Assembly (NCBI GenBank): GCA_018902795.1
Contig: JAHIQD010000020.1
Location: 124,001-188,000, forward strand
From: Bacteroidota bacterium
GTDB taxonomy: Bacteria; Bacteroidota; Bacteroidia; Flavobacteriales; Weeksellaceae
DNA length: 64,000 bases
Direction of reading: 5' to 3'
Each line of letters begins with the position of its first letter. The first letter of the stretch is position 1. The notes beneath the pieces were generated by a model. The model had not been told where the DNA came from, did not search any database, and saw only the letters and a program-made list of their open reading frames with translations. The translations under genes were made by a program, and so were the position numbers. Shown here one piece after another: positions 14,358 to 23,768 of the stretch.

Positions 14358-17108
14358 TTACTTCTCTTCAATCGCGGCCTGTGCAGCAGCCAGTCTTGCA
14401 ATCGGTACACGGAAAGGAGAACAGCTCACATAATCGAGACCGAGTTTGTGGCAGAATTTTACGGATTCAGGATCACCTCCATGTTCCCCACAGATTCCTA
14501 CTTTCAGTTTTGGTTTTACGGAACGTCCTTTTTCCACTCCAATTTTAATCAGTTCCCCCACTCCTGTCTGATCGATGGATACAAACGGATCTTCAGGAAG
14601 CAGTTTCAGTTCGAGATATTTCGGCAAGAATCCGCCAATATCGTCCCGTGAAAAGCCAAATGACATTTGGGTAAGGTCATTGGTTCCGAAGCTGAAGAAA
14701 TCGGCAACAGCAGCCATAGAATCCCCTTTGAGTGCTGCTCTTGGAGTTTCGATCATAGTTCCGTAGAGGTAAGGAATGTTTTTAAGTTTCATTGCTTCAC
14801 AAACTTCAGCATATACTTTATCTACAATCGCTTTTTGATGACTCAGCTCATGACGGCCCATCACCACAGGAATCATAATTTCCGGCAATGCTTTTTTTCC
14901 GTCGTTCTGAAGTTCAGCAGCAGATTCCAATATCGCGCGGACCTGCATTTCGGTGATTTCCGGATAGGAAACTCCCAAACGGACGCCGCGGTGACCCAAC
15001 ATTGGATTATTCTCATGAAGGGCAAGAATTCTTCGGTTCAGCACGCTCATTCTTACGCCCAGTTCTTTGCTGAGTTCCTGCAGTTTTTCTTTGTCATGTG
15101 GAACGAATTCATGCAATGGCGGATCCAAAAGGCGGATGGTTACAGGATTTCCGTTCATCACTTCCAAAGTGGCTTTGATGTCTTTCTTTACAAATTTAAA
15201 AAGTTCGCTGAGGGCAGATTTACGCTCTTTTTCGGTGGTGCTCATGATCATTTTTCGGAGCAGGAATAAAGGTTTTTCACTTCCTTCCCCATAAAACATG
15301 TGTTCTGTTCTGAACAATCCGATTCCTTCAGCGCCAAAATATGCAGCCTGCTGAGCGTCTTTCGGTGTATCAGCATTGGTTCTTACGCCTAATTTTTTGG
15401 CTTTATCCACTAAAGTCATCAGGGATTTATAGGAAGAGTTTTTATTTAAATCGGTATTGGAAAGTTCGAGGACGCCTTCATAAGCAAGACCTTTGGTTCC
15501 GTTTAAAGTCAGCCATTCCCCTTCATGGATTTTTCTGCCGTCTTTGGTAAGAAAGTATTTTTCTTTTTCGAAGATTTCGATGTCATTACAGCCAACGATA
15601 CAGCATTTCCCCCAACCTCTGGCGACGAGAGCTGCATGCGAAGTCATTCCTCCTTTTGTGGTTAAAATCGCCTGTGATTTGTGCATGCCGTCCACATCTT
15701 CAGGAGAAGTTTCTTCCCGGACTAGGATTACTTTTTCTCCTTTTAATCCCCATTCAACAGCGTCTTCTGAGGAAAAAATCACTCTGCCGACTGCACCGCC
15801 CGGACCTGCAGGAAGCCCTTTTGCAATGGGTTTGTTTTTCTTTTCTTCTTCAGGATCAATCATTGGAAGTAAAAGTTCGATGAGCTGATTGGGACCCACA
15901 CGCATTACGGCGGTATCGGCATCAATCAGTTTTTCGCGGTACATATCAGCCGCCATTTTCACTGCTGCAACACCGTTTCTTTTTCCTACCCTGCACTGCA
16001 GCATATAGAGTTTTCCTTTTTCAATGGTAAATTCAATATCCTGCATGTCTTTATAATGGGTTTCCAGGCGTTTCTGAATTTCATCCAGTTCTTTATACTG
16101 CTGAGGCATGAATTTTTCTAAAGTGGTTAAATCTTTAGAATGATCGTTTTTAGAAGAATTATTGATTGGTGCGGGAGTCCGGATTCCTGCTACCACATCT
16201 TCACCCTGAGCATTCACTAAATATTCGCCATAGAAATGATTGTCACCGTTTCCGGGATTACGCGTAAAAGCTACACCAGTACAGCTGTCGTCGCCCATAT
16301 TTCCGAAAACCATTGCCTGCACATTGACTGCAGTTCCCCATGAGTCAGGAATTCTTTCGATTTTACGGTATTCTATAGCACGTTTCCCGTTCCACGATGC
16401 GAATACAGCGCCGATACCGCCCATCATCTGATCCCATGGATTTTCAGGAAATACTACTTTCAAATGTTTTTTGGTTAAGGCTTTAAATTCTTTGACCAGT
16501 TTTTTCAAATCTTCAGCAGAAAGTTCAGTATCCAGCTCTACGCCTTTTTCTTTTTTCATCTCGCCAAGACGTTCATCCATAATTTTCCGGATGCCTTTTC
16601 CTTTTGCGGGTTCCATTCCTCCAGCTTTTTCAATCACCACATCTGCATACATCATCACCAGCCTTCTGTAGGCATCGTAAGCAAATCTTTCGTCACCTGT
16701 AACCGCAATCAATCCTTTAACCGTTTCATCATTCAAACCGATGTTCAGAACGGTATCCATCATTCCCGGCATTGATCTTCGCGCTCCGGATCTTACGGAC
16801 ATCAGCAGCGGATCCTTGATATCACCGAATTTTTTGCCCATAAGTTTTTCAACTTCGGCCAAGGCATCTTTTATCTGTTTTTCTAAATCGGCGGGATAAG
16901 TCTTCTGGTTGTCGTAAAAATAAGTGCAGACTTCAGTAGTTACCGTAAAACCGGGCGGAACCGGAAGTTTAAGGTTTTTGTGTCCAGCCATTTCTGCGAG
17001 ATTGGCTCCTTTTCCTCCAAGAAGATTTTTCATGGATTCGTTTCCGTCTGCTTTTCCTCCTCCGAAGGAATACACATACTTTTCTGCTTTCTTTTCTTTA
17101 CTGGTCAT
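14358..17108 (-). CDS. ppdK: Pyruvate, phosphate dikinase
   Basis: Interconverts pyruvate, ATP and phosphate with PEP, AMP and pyrophosphate, linking glycolysis and gluconeogenesis. The 916-residue protein has the N-terminal ATP-grasp domain (GGKGANLAEMAG, about residue 31), the central swivelling domain with the phosphorylated histidine in GGMTSHAALVARGWG, and the C-terminal TIM barrel that binds PEP (SFGTNDLTQMSFG and the catalytic Cys in VGICGEHGGDP). The GGMTSHAA variant and length identify PpdK and not PpsA. It shares a bidirectional terminator with the cyanophycin degradation genes. The region upstream (17109-17337) holds a degenerate TAAATTTA box but nothing certain. Confidence 0.96.
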   Translation of the reverse strand: MTSKEKKAEKYVYSFGGGKADGNESMKNLLGGKGANLAEMAGHKNLKLPVPPGFTVTTEVCTYFYDNQKTYPADLEKQIKDALAEVEKLMGKKFGDIKDPLLMSVRSGARRSMPGMMDTVLNIGLNDETVKGLIAVTGDERFAYDAYRRLVMMYADVVIEKAGGMEPAKGKGIRKIMDERLGEMKKEKGVELDTELSAEDLKKLVKEFKALTKKHLKVVFPENPWDQMMGGIGAVFASWNGKRAIEYRKIERIPDSWGTAVNVQAMVFGNMGDDSCTGVAFTRNPGNGDNHFYGEYLVNAQGEDVVAGIRTPAPINNSSKNDHSKDLTTLEKFMPQQYKELDEIQKRLETHYKDMQDIEFTIEKGKLYMLQCRVGKRNGVAAVKMAADMYREKLIDADTAVMRVGPNQLIELLLPMIDPEEEKKNKPIAKGLPAGPGGAVGRVIFSSEDAVEWGLKGEKVILVREETSPEDVDGMHKSQAILTTKGGMTSHAALVARGWGKCCIVGCNDIEIFEKEKYFLTKDGRKIHEGEWLTLNGTKGLAYEGVLELSNTDLNKNSSYKSLMTLVDKAKKLGVRTNADTPKDAQQAAYFGAEGIGLFRTEHMFYGEGSEKPLFLLRKMIMSTTEKERKSALSELFKFVKKDIKATLEVMNGNPVTIRLLDPPLHEFVPHDKEKLQELSKELGVRMSVLNRRILALHENNPMLGHRGVRLGVSYPEITEMQVRAILESAAELQNDGKKALPEIMIPVVMGRHELSHQKAIVDKVYAEVCEAMKLKNIPYLYGTMIETPRAALKGDSMAAVADFFSFGTNDLTQMSFGFSRDDIGGFLPKYLELKLLPEDPFVSIDQTGVGELIKIGVEKGRSVKPKLKVGICGEHGGDPESVKFCHKLGLDYVSCSPFRVPIARLAAAQAAIEEK

Positions 17109-17337
17109 CGTATGTTGATTTTAATTATTTGCTCTGAAAAGACAAGTAAATTTACTGCGAACTGTATTTTTAAAACGTATTAAAAAAATGATAAATGTTA
17201 AAATTGACAAATATCATATCCACGCATTTTACATCAACATTTGAAAGCGGACTTTATTTATTTGCTTAAGTATCATAATAGTCAAGAAAGAATTGCATCA
17301 TTTTTGCAGAAAACAGTTCATATCAAAAAATAAAATT

Positions 17338-17520
17338 ATGAAAAAGTTATTGGCTTTTGCAATTTTCGGAACTCTTTGTTTTGCAAGTTGTGCCCAGAAA
17401 GAAGAAAAACGTGATCAATACAAAGAAACCCACTCTGTAGAAGAAAAACGGAACGCGGGAGTTGACTCGGCAGCTATGGATAATATTTCGCAGAAAGAAG
17501 ATTCGCTTAAAACAAAGTAA
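17338..17520 (+). CDS. Small lipoprotein, function unknown
   Basis: 60-residue product starting MKKLLAFAIFGTLCFASC, a signal peptide with a lipobox (FASC). The mature part is about 43 residues, highly charged (EEKRDQYKETHSVEEKRN) and without a recognisable domain. The start was placed at 17338 because the residues before it are not signal-like. A CATTTTTG box (one mismatch from the consensus) lies upstream, and a strong terminator starts 3 bases after the stop. It is a stand-alone gene; the role is unknown. Confidence 0.75.
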   Translation: MKKLLAFAIFGTLCFASCAQKEEKRDQYKETHSVEEKRNAGVDSAAMDNISQKEDSLKTK

Positions 17521-17523
17521 AAA

Positions 17524-17552
17524 AAAATGCGTCCGAAGACGCATTTTGTATT
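17524..17552. terminator. Bidirectional terminator with CGAA loop
   Basis: Perfect 10-bp stem AAAATGCGTC (17524-17533), CGAA, GACGCATTTT (17538-17547). It serves the small lipoprotein on + and fabH on -. Confidence 0.85.
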
Positions 17553-17553
17553 T

Positions 17554-18576
17554 TTAAAAATTAAAGAGCACCGAGCCCCAAGTAAATCCGCTTCCAAAGG
17601 CGGAAAGAAGCACTAAATCTCCCCTTTTTATTTCCCCCTGCTCAATAGCTTCGCTCAAAGCGATTGGGATTGATGCAGCGGTTGTATTGCCGTATTTCTG
17701 AATATTATTAAAAACTTTATCGTCCGGAAGACCTAATTTTTGCTGCACAAACTGAGCAATTCTCAAATTAGCCTGATGCGGGATGAACATATCCAGATCA
17801 TCAATGGTTTTCCCGGCAGCATTTAAAGCTTCCATCATGGTTTGAGGAAATCTCGTCACGGCGTGTTTGAAAACAAAGTTTCCGTTCATCACGGGATATA
17901 CTTCTGCATCGGTAACGTTTTCAGGCTCCAGCCTCATTCTGTCGCTCCAGCCGTATTTCGAGCCTGGAAATTTCGTACAAAGTTCGTCAGCATATTTCCC
18001 TTCAGAATGCATATTTGTACTTAAAATATCTCCAGCGTTTTCTTCTTCGGTTGCGGATAAAATTACTGCACCTGCCCCATCTCCGAAAATTACAGAAACG
18101 CCTCTTCCTGCGTCAGAAAAATCCAGACCGAAAGAATGAACTTCTGCACCTACAACAAGAATATTTTTATACATTTTCGATTTGATAAAAGCATTGGCAA
18201 CGCTCATCGCATAAACAAATCCTGAACACTGGTTTCTTACATCAAGTGCGCCGATCGTTTCACAGCCCAGCATTTCCTGCAACAGAACTCCGCAGCCCGG
18301 GAAATAATAATCCGGTGAAAGGGTCGCGAAGACAATATAATCGATATCTTTCGCAGTTATACCTGCCATTTTCAACGCTTTTTCTGAAGCTTTAAACCCC
18401 AAATAAGCGGTAGTTTCTTTGGAATCGTTTCTGTTTTTACGGTGATGCCTTTCTTTAATTCCGGTTCTTTCGGTGATCCATTCGTCGTTGGTGGTCATCA
18501 GTTTCGACAAATCGTCATTGGTTACTACATTTTCGGGAACGTAATGGCCAATTCCTTTAATTATACTTTTAGTCAT
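17554..18576 (-). CDS. fabH: Beta-ketoacyl-ACP synthase III (FabH family)
   Basis: Condenses acyl-CoA with malonyl-ACP to start fatty acid chains. The 340-residue protein shows the KAS III triad: Cys117 in RNQCSGF, His267 in IPHQANLRI and Asn297 in YGNTTAAS. DEWI and RTGI are at the usual N-terminal positions. Length is close to the usual 320-340. It is a single-gene unit, not in an rpmF/plsX or acc cluster, so it may be a second FabH copy with a particular starter preference (for example branched chains, common in Flavobacteriia); that is inference. It has its own promoter, head-to-head with corA. Confidence 0.9.
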   Translation of the reverse strand: MTKSIIKGIGHYVPENVVTNDDLSKLMTTNDEWITERTGIKERHHRKNRNDSKETTAYLGFKASEKALKMAGITAKDIDYIVFATLSPDYYFPGCGVLLQEMLGCETIGALDVRNQCSGFVYAMSVANAFIKSKMYKNILVVGAEVHSFGLDFSDAGRGVSVIFGDGAGAVILSATEEENAGDILSTNMHSEGKYADELCTKFPGSKYGWSDRMRLEPENVTDAEVYPVMNGNFVFKHAVTRFPQTMMEALNAAGKTIDDLDMFIPHQANLRIAQFVQQKLGLPDDKVFNNIQKYGNTTAASIPIALSEAIEQGEIKRGDLVLLSAFGSGFTWGSVLFNF

Positions 18577-18595
18577 GCAGATTTTTGAATTTGTA

Positions 18596-18622
18596 CAAAT
18601 ATAAGTTTATTTAAAACATCAA
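18596..18622 (-). promoter_or_regulatory. Promoter of fabH
   Basis: On the reverse strand, TTG (complement of 18620-18622), a 16-base spacer and TATATTTG (complement of 18596-18603). The ATG is 19 bases after the box. Confidence 0.65.
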
Positions 18623-18655
18623 AAAAACTATAATTTCTACTTTAAAAATAATCAT

Positions 18656-18663
18656 TAAATTTG
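18656..18663 (+). promoter_or_regulatory. -7 box (TAAATTTG) immediately before corA
   Basis: Exact TAnnTTTG match only 4 bases before the corA ATG at 18668, predicting a leaderless transcript. No TTG -33 element is visible in the AT-rich upstream stretch. Confidence 0.5.
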
Positions 18664-18667
18664 TTGA

Positions 18668-19570
18668 ATGCCAATAGAAATAATTTACCGTAACGACCAC
18701 TGTGAATGGATTGATGTGGAAGCACCCACCGAAGAAGATCTGCAGTTTCTGCACCAGCGATACAAAATTAATCAGCTTCTTCTGGAAGATACCATTGACC
18801 CCAATCATCTCCCGAAATTTGAACAGGACAATGAAGTGAATTTTTTTCTGATGCGTGAGAATACCGAACTGGAGCGTGCCCACCTCAATACCATCAGCGA
18901 TATTTCGACGAAACTCGGCGTTTTCTTAATAGGAAATCTGATTATTACCGTTCACCGGATGAAAAACCGCAGCATCTATGAGTTCCGGAAAGAAATTGAA
19001 CTGCCCGCCAACAAAGATATCAATACAGAAAAAATTGCTTTGAACCTGGCTTTAAAAGTGATGAAATCTTTCGATGATGAGTCCCAAAATCTCATGGAAA
19101 CAATGGATAACATCGAGAATGAAATCTTTCTGAAAAATACCAACAGTCCCAACCAGATCCGCAGGCTGTATAAACTGAAAAGGAAATCGGGTCTGAATGC
19201 CAGAATCCTGAATATTTCCACCGATTGGGTAGATAAATTCAAAACCCTTAAACTTAACGACGCGGAAGTGACGGATTTGAAAGACAAGCACAAAGACGTT
19301 ATTGCAGATTTTGAACATCTGAATGCGCAGGTGACCAACCTTATTTCGATGTTTTTGGCGATGAGCGACCAGAAAGCCAATCAGGTAATGAAAGTGCTTG
19401 CCATTTACTCCATGTATTTTTTCCCGATCACCTTTATTGCCGGAATCTACGGAATGAATTTCGACAATATGCCGGAACTGCACCACCCGCTTGGATACTT
19501 CCTAACCCTAGGATTAATGGCGTTTATTTCCATTCTTACTTTTGTGTATGTAAGAAGAAAACGCTGGTAA
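18668..19570 (+). CDS. corA: CorA-family magnesium transporter
   Basis: Pentameric inner-membrane channel for Mg2+ (or Co2+/Ni2+). The 300-residue protein has a long acidic/helical cytoplasmic domain followed by two C-terminal transmembrane helices. The signature YGMNF lies at the end of the first helix (IYSMYFFPITFIAGIYGMNF), followed by the short loop NMPELHHP and the second helix ending in basic RRKRW. Length is typical. It is divergent from fabH and ends at a very strong bidirectional terminator. A -7 box abuts the start codon. Confidence 0.94.
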   Translation: MPIEIIYRNDHCEWIDVEAPTEEDLQFLHQRYKINQLLLEDTIDPNHLPKFEQDNEVNFFLMRENTELERAHLNTISDISTKLGVFLIGNLIITVHRMKNRSIYEFRKEIELPANKDINTEKIALNLALKVMKSFDDESQNLMETMDNIENEIFLKNTNSPNQIRRLYKLKRKSGLNARILNISTDWVDKFKTLKLNDAEVTDLKDKHKDVIADFEHLNAQVTNLISMFLAMSDQKANQVMKVLAIYSMYFFPITFIAGIYGMNFDNMPELHHPLGYFLTLGLMAFISILTFVYVRRKRW

Positions 19571-19584
19571 ATCCTGTACAAAAT

Positions 19585-19619
19585 AAAAGCGGTTTCAGAA
19601 CACTTCTGAAACCGCTTTT
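19585..19619. terminator. Bidirectional terminator, 16-bp perfect stem
   Basis: AAAAGCGGTTTCAGAA (19585-19600), CAC loop, and its exact complement at 19604-19619. It serves corA on + and the efflux operon on -. Confidence 0.88.
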
Positions 19620-19661
19620 AAAACATAATCATCACTATTTAATCCTCAGACCTTCTCCGCA

Positions 19662-21242
19662 TTAATGCATCGCCTCGCTTACATCAATTGGCTCCCGTCC
19701 TTTTCTTTCTTTCACGAATAAAACAAACGGAATACAGATTAAAAACAGAAGACCAAGATAGAGAAAAACATCCATATAAGATAATACTGAGGCCTGTTTC
19801 AGGACACTTAGATCTAAAATTTTATAAGCGGACTGCAGTGCAACATCCGGCGAAAATCCTTTGGAAATAAAACTCGCTTTCAGTGCCGCAATTCTTTGCT
19901 GAACGTCGAAACTGTTCGCATCCAAATGCTGTGCAATATTGGCTTTATGAATGGAGGTTTGGTTAGAAATAAAAGTAGTAATCGCTGCAATCCCGAAAGA
20001 ACCGCCCAACTGACGCATCATTCCGGTAAACGCCGCTCCCTGACCAATTTCCTTGCCTTTAAGGGTACTTAATGAAAGCGAAGTAATTGGAATAAATAAG
20101 AGTCCCAAACCTGCCCCGCGAACCATCAGCATCCAGAAGAAATCGTCTTTTCCGGTATTCGGAGTAAGAATTTTGTAACCCCAGAAACTGTAAATAAAGA
20201 AAATCAGCAAGCCTAAAGACACCAGAAACTGCTGTTTCACACCTCTTGTCAGTAATTTACCAATGATCGGCATCATTACCGCGGTCGTTAAAGCTGCAGG
20301 AATCATCAAAGCTCCAGATTGCAGCGCTGTCCAGCCCAAAATACTTTGCGTATAAAGCGGAACAATAAACGTGGAGCCGTAAAGTCCGAAACCGAGTATA
20401 AAGGACATTGCAGTACCTATCCTAAGATTTCCGTTTTTCAAAACTCTTAATTCCACAATAGGATATTTGCAGGTAAGTTCGCGCCAGAGGAAAAGAATAA
20501 ATCCGATGACTGCTACTACCGTTAGCATTACAATTTCTCTGCTTTCGAACCAGTCTTCCTCATGTCCTTTTTCAAGAATATACTGAAGCGACCCTACAAA
20601 TGCGGCGAGAAGTATGATCCCATACCAATCGACATCTTTTGCCTTTCTTTTTTCCGAATATTTGGGACTTCTTACAAACTGAAGCGTCATTAAAACCGCT
20701 GCAATCCCAATAGGAATATTAATATAAAAGATATAAGGCCAGCTGTAATTGTCAACTATATAACCTCCAAGTGGCGGACCAAGGGTTGGACCTATAATTA
20801 CTCCCAAACCATAAATTGCCTGTGCCATGCTCCGTTTTTCTATCGGATAAGACTCGGTAATAATGGTCTGCGACGTTACAAGAAGTGCGCCCCCGCCAAT
20901 CCCCTGCATGAGACGGAAAAACACGAGTTCCCAGATATTGGTCGCATTACCGCAGAGAAAGGAGAATACCGTAAAAATTATAATGGAAGCCGCGAAATAA
21001 TTCCGGCGTCCAAACTGTTGGGAAAGCCAGCTCGTCATTGGGACGATAATCACGTTCCCAATGGCGTATGCCGTGATCACCCAACCTACCTCAGAAAGTG
21101 TGGCACCCAAATTTCCCTTCATCTCGTTGAGCGCTACGTTTACAATCGTAGAATCCACAATTTCGAGGAGGGCGCACAATATCGCAGTAATCGTAATGAT
21201 AACGCGTCTTGCGCCATATTCAACTAATGAATCCTGTTCCAT
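19662..21242 (-). CDS. emrB: DHA2-family MFS drug exporter (EmrB/QacA type)
   Basis: Proton-driven multidrug exporter of the inner membrane, 526 residues with about 14 transmembrane segments. Motif A-like sequence SQQFGRRN follows the second helix, the DHA motif LDSTIVNVAL-like EIVDSTIVNVALNE lies in the first helix, and the motif C-type GPTLGPPLGGYI is in the fifth, all typical of DHA2 proteins. It is the last gene of tetR-tolC-emrA-emrB, so it presumably exports through EmrA and TolC to the outside. It starts 58 bases after emrA; that gap contains an imperfect hairpin. The drug spectrum is unknown. Confidence 0.93.
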   Translation of the reverse strand: MEQDSLVEYGARRVIITITAILCALLEIVDSTIVNVALNEMKGNLGATLSEVGWVITAYAIGNVIIVPMTSWLSQQFGRRNYFAASIIIFTVFSFLCGNATNIWELVFFRLMQGIGGGALLVTSQTIITESYPIEKRSMAQAIYGLGVIIGPTLGPPLGGYIVDNYSWPYIFYINIPIGIAAVLMTLQFVRSPKYSEKRKAKDVDWYGIILLAAFVGSLQYILEKGHEEDWFESREIVMLTVVAVIGFILFLWRELTCKYPIVELRVLKNGNLRIGTAMSFILGFGLYGSTFIVPLYTQSILGWTALQSGALMIPAALTTAVMMPIIGKLLTRGVKQQFLVSLGLLIFFIYSFWGYKILTPNTGKDDFFWMLMVRGAGLGLLFIPITSLSLSTLKGKEIGQGAAFTGMMRQLGGSFGIAAITTFISNQTSIHKANIAQHLDANSFDVQQRIAALKASFISKGFSPDVALQSAYKILDLSVLKQASVLSYMDVFLYLGLLFLICIPFVLFVKERKGREPIDVSEAMH

Positions 21243-21264
21243 AATTATTGGTTTGAAAGCAGAA

Positions 21265-21288
21265 AGCCGGTAACTCGAGTTATCAGCT
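21265..21288. repeat. Imperfect 24-base inverted repeat in the emrA-emrB gap
   Basis: AGCCGGTAACTC (21265-21276) and GAGTTATCAGCT (21277-21288) pair over 12 positions with one mismatch and one G-T wobble, centred on CTCGAG. As RNA it would form a hairpin just before emrB. Confidence 0.5.
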
Positions 21289-21300
21289 TCCAGCTTGCGT

Positions 21301-22419
21301 CTATTTTAAATTCACTGTTGTTTTCACATTCATTCCCGCACGTAATTTTTTAGCTACTTTAGGATCAAGTTTTACAAAATCAATTCTTACAGGAAGTCTC
21401 TGTACCACTTTTACGAAATTTCCGCTTGCGTTATCCGGAGGAAGAATAGAGAATGACGAACCTGTAGCAGGTGAAAACGAGCTTACAACACCCTCAAATT
21501 TTTGGCCCGGAAAAGCATCGATTTCAATATCCACTTTCTGGCCTTCTACCATTTTGGAAATCTGGGTTTCTTTAAAATTCGCAATAATCCAGTTATCACT
21601 GTCTCTCACTAAACTGAAGAGCTGAGAACCGGCCTGCAAAAACTGACCTTTCTGCGTAGGAACTTTTGAAACAAAACCATCTTCCGGAGCCGTAATTACG
21701 GTATAGGAAAGATTTAATTTTGCATTTTCGACATCCACTTCCCGCTGTTTTGAAATTGAAGTCGCCACCCCAATCTGCTCAGAACTTGCAGCAGTTTGCG
21801 AAGTTACAATTCCGGTTTGCTGGGCTGCCTGATTTCTCTGATCTATCAAAATCTGCAATTGTCGGTCCGCAGTCTGTTTTGCTGCCAATGCCGATTCATA
21901 TTGCTGTTGTGTAATGGTGTGGTCTTTTACCAGATTGGCATATCTATTTAAATCCTGGGTTGTTTTCCACACATTTACTTTTGCAGCTTCAATCTGTGCA
22001 TTTGCAGTTGTAATGGCTGCGTTCGTTGAATTGATGTTTTTCGAAGCCGCATTCGTACTTGCTCTTGCGGTAGAAATATTGCTTCTCGCAGTTCCCAATG
22101 CAGCCACTGCAGACTGCAAGGCCATTCTCTGGTCTCTGTCATCCAGAATAATTAAGGTATCTCCCTTTTTTACGAACTGATTGTCTTTCACTTTTACTTC
22201 AGCAACGTAGCCCGAAATTTTCGAAATCACCGGACTCATATTGGATGCAATCTGTGCATCATCTGTTACTTCGTGGGTTTGTCCGAATGAATAGGTGCGG
22301 TAACCGAAAAATCCTCCAACCAACAAAACTGTGGCTAGGATAATTGGGAAAACCATACTTTTTTTCTTTTTGGTTTCCGGGAAAAGTTCAGGCTGTTCGG
22401 TGATATTTTTATTTTCCAT
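21301..22419 (-). CDS. emrA: HlyD-family periplasmic adaptor (EmrA type)
   Basis: Membrane-fusion protein connecting EmrB to the outer-membrane channel. The 372-residue protein has one N-terminal transmembrane helix (about residues 22-42), a biotinyl-lipoyl half motif (SPVISKISGYVAEVKVKDNQFVKKGD), a long alanine/threonine/glutamine-rich coiled-coil hairpin (about 85-215), the second lipoyl half (YTVITAPEDGFVSK) and a beta-barrel domain. This matches EmrA/HlyD adaptors. It lies 35 bases after tolC in the efflux operon. The coiled coil is low in complexity (repeated ARASTNAASKN, ITTANAQ), which is normal for this family. Confidence 0.93.
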   Translation of the reverse strand: MENKNITEQPELFPETKKKKSMVFPIILATVLLVGGFFGYRTYSFGQTHEVTDDAQIASNMSPVISKISGYVAEVKVKDNQFVKKGDTLIILDDRDQRMALQSAVAALGTARSNISTARASTNAASKNINSTNAAITTANAQIEAAKVNVWKTTQDLNRYANLVKDHTITQQQYESALAAKQTADRQLQILIDQRNQAAQQTGIVTSQTAASSEQIGVATSISKQREVDVENAKLNLSYTVITAPEDGFVSKVPTQKGQFLQAGSQLFSLVRDSDNWIIANFKETQISKMVEGQKVDIEIDAFPGQKFEGVVSSFSPATGSSFSILPPDNASGNFVKVVQRLPVRIDFVKLDPKVAKKLRAGMNVKTTVNLK

Positions 22420-22454
22420 TTAGTTAGATGTTCTTTTATGTTTTTTTGAATAGT

Positions 22455-23768
22455 TTAGTTTGAAGAAAGAATTCCTGCAGTCTGCAATAATTTTCTGTAA
22501 GCCAGTGCGGCATCTGCTTTTGCGTTTACCACGTTTACGTTGGCGGTAATCTGGGCGGCATCAGCGTCAAGCAATTCAGTGATCGTTGCCAGTCCGTTGT
22601 CAAATTTATTTTTCGTTACCCGATAATTTTCATTCGCCTGAGTAGCTGCCTTTTCATATACCGCGATTTTCTTTTTCGCGAATTCAGAGTTCTGATAATC
22701 TCTGTTGATATCAAGTTTTATCTGATCATTCAGGAGATCATTTGTCGCAGCAAGCTGCTTCTCCTGCGCTTCAGCTTTCATCAGGGATGAGTTCTTCTTC
22801 CAGAGATTATCAATGTTATATTGCACTCCAATTCCTATATTGGCGGCATTTAAAACCGTTAAAATTTTTGGAATGTCCGCCGCAAGGTATCCTCCCGTCA
22901 AAGCGATGGTTGGTAAAGCTTCCGCTTTAGCCGATTTTATTCCCAAGGCTGCTGCTTTCCGCTGATAATCGATCGCCTGTAAATCTTTTCTGTTACCTAA
23001 AGCTTCATTCAGATAATAAGAAACCGGCTGATTGGCAGAAAGTTCAGAAATATAATTTTCATCAATGGCAATTTCTGTGGTTTCTGGAAGTCCTAAGAGC
23101 AAATCCATGTTGATGTTGGCGATGCTGTAATTGTTCTGTGCTTCCAAAAGCTGCAGTTCGATATTTGAAGTCTGCAGGTTTGCCTTTAATTTATCGTTTC
23201 TTGCAATGATTCCGTTAGCTTCCAGTTTTTGAAAAGATTCATCTCTTTTCTGGGATGCACTGAGATTTTCTTCAAGAACTTTAATCGCCTGGCTTGCCTT
23301 GAAGAGATTGTTGTACGCTTGAGAAACGTTATAAGCAATTGCTACTTTGTCGTTTTCAGCACTTAATTTCGAAGCTTCAATTAAATATTCAGCCGACTGT
23401 ATGCCGTACTTAATCCGTCCGCCGGAAAAAAGAGGTAACGAGCCGGCTACATTACCATAAAATGCAGAGTTTGCTTTCGGGGAATTCCCTCCGCCGGGAC
23501 CCTGGGAAATTTTCAGGTTTACATCAGCATTCGCCAAAGCTAAAGCACTGGCAGAAACGGAAAGACTCGGAAGCCGTCTGTTTTTAGCTTCCAGATAACT
23601 GGCTGTAGCCTGCTGAATTTTGGCCTCATCAATTTTAAGATTCTTTGAATTCTGAATGCCTAACTGAACTGCTTCGTCAAGCGTAAGCGATTTTTTTTCC
23701 TGTGCAGAAGCAACGATTCCTAAGGCTAAAAAAGAGAGCGTTAAGACGGAATTATTTATTTTGATCAT
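22455..23768 (-). CDS. TolC-family outer-membrane efflux protein
   Basis: Outer-membrane and periplasmic tunnel for the EmrAB pump. The 437-residue product has a signal peptide (cleavage after ASAQ, about residue 22), two OEP repeats with LDEAVQLGIQNSKNLK at the first and ADAALAYRKLLQTAG at the end of the second, and long alpha-helical stretches. Length is usual. The start codon lies inside the end of the tetR gene (17-base overlap), which ties its translation to that of the regulator. Order tetR-tolC-emrA-emrB on one strand indicates a single transcript. Confidence 0.92.
   Translation of the reverse strand: MIKINNSVLTLSFLALGIVASAQEKKSLTLDEAVQLGIQNSKNLKIDEAKIQQATASYLEAKNRRLPSLSVSASALALANADVNLKISQGPGGGNSPKANSAFYGNVAGSLPLFSGGRIKYGIQSAEYLIEASKLSAENDKVAIAYNVSQAYNNLFKASQAIKVLEENLSASQKRDESFQKLEANGIIARNDKLKANLQTSNIELQLLEAQNNYSIANINMDLLLGLPETTEIAIDENYISELSANQPVSYYLNEALGNRKDLQAIDYQRKAAALGIKSAKAEALPTIALTGGYLAADIPKILTVLNAANIGIGVQYNIDNLWKKNSSLMKAEAQEKQLAATNDLLNDQIKLDINRDYQNSEFAKKKIAVYEKAATQANENYRVTKNKFDNGLATITELLDADAAQITANVNVVNAKADAALAYRKLLQTAGILSSN

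Noticed and set aside
14358..17108. Many opposite-strand open frames across ppdK and dnaE
   Set aside because: They are shadow frames of strongly coding genes, with no start context, motif or independent promoter.
17188..17219. Imperfect inverted repeat upstream of the small lipoprotein (ATGATA...TATCAT)
   Set aside because: The arms carry two central mismatches in a very AT-rich stretch, which is expected by chance.
21301..22419. Tandem repeat in emrA (Ala/Thr/Asn/Gln-rich segment)
   Set aside because: This is the normal low-complexity coiled-coil hairpin of HlyD-family adaptors, not a DNA repeat.
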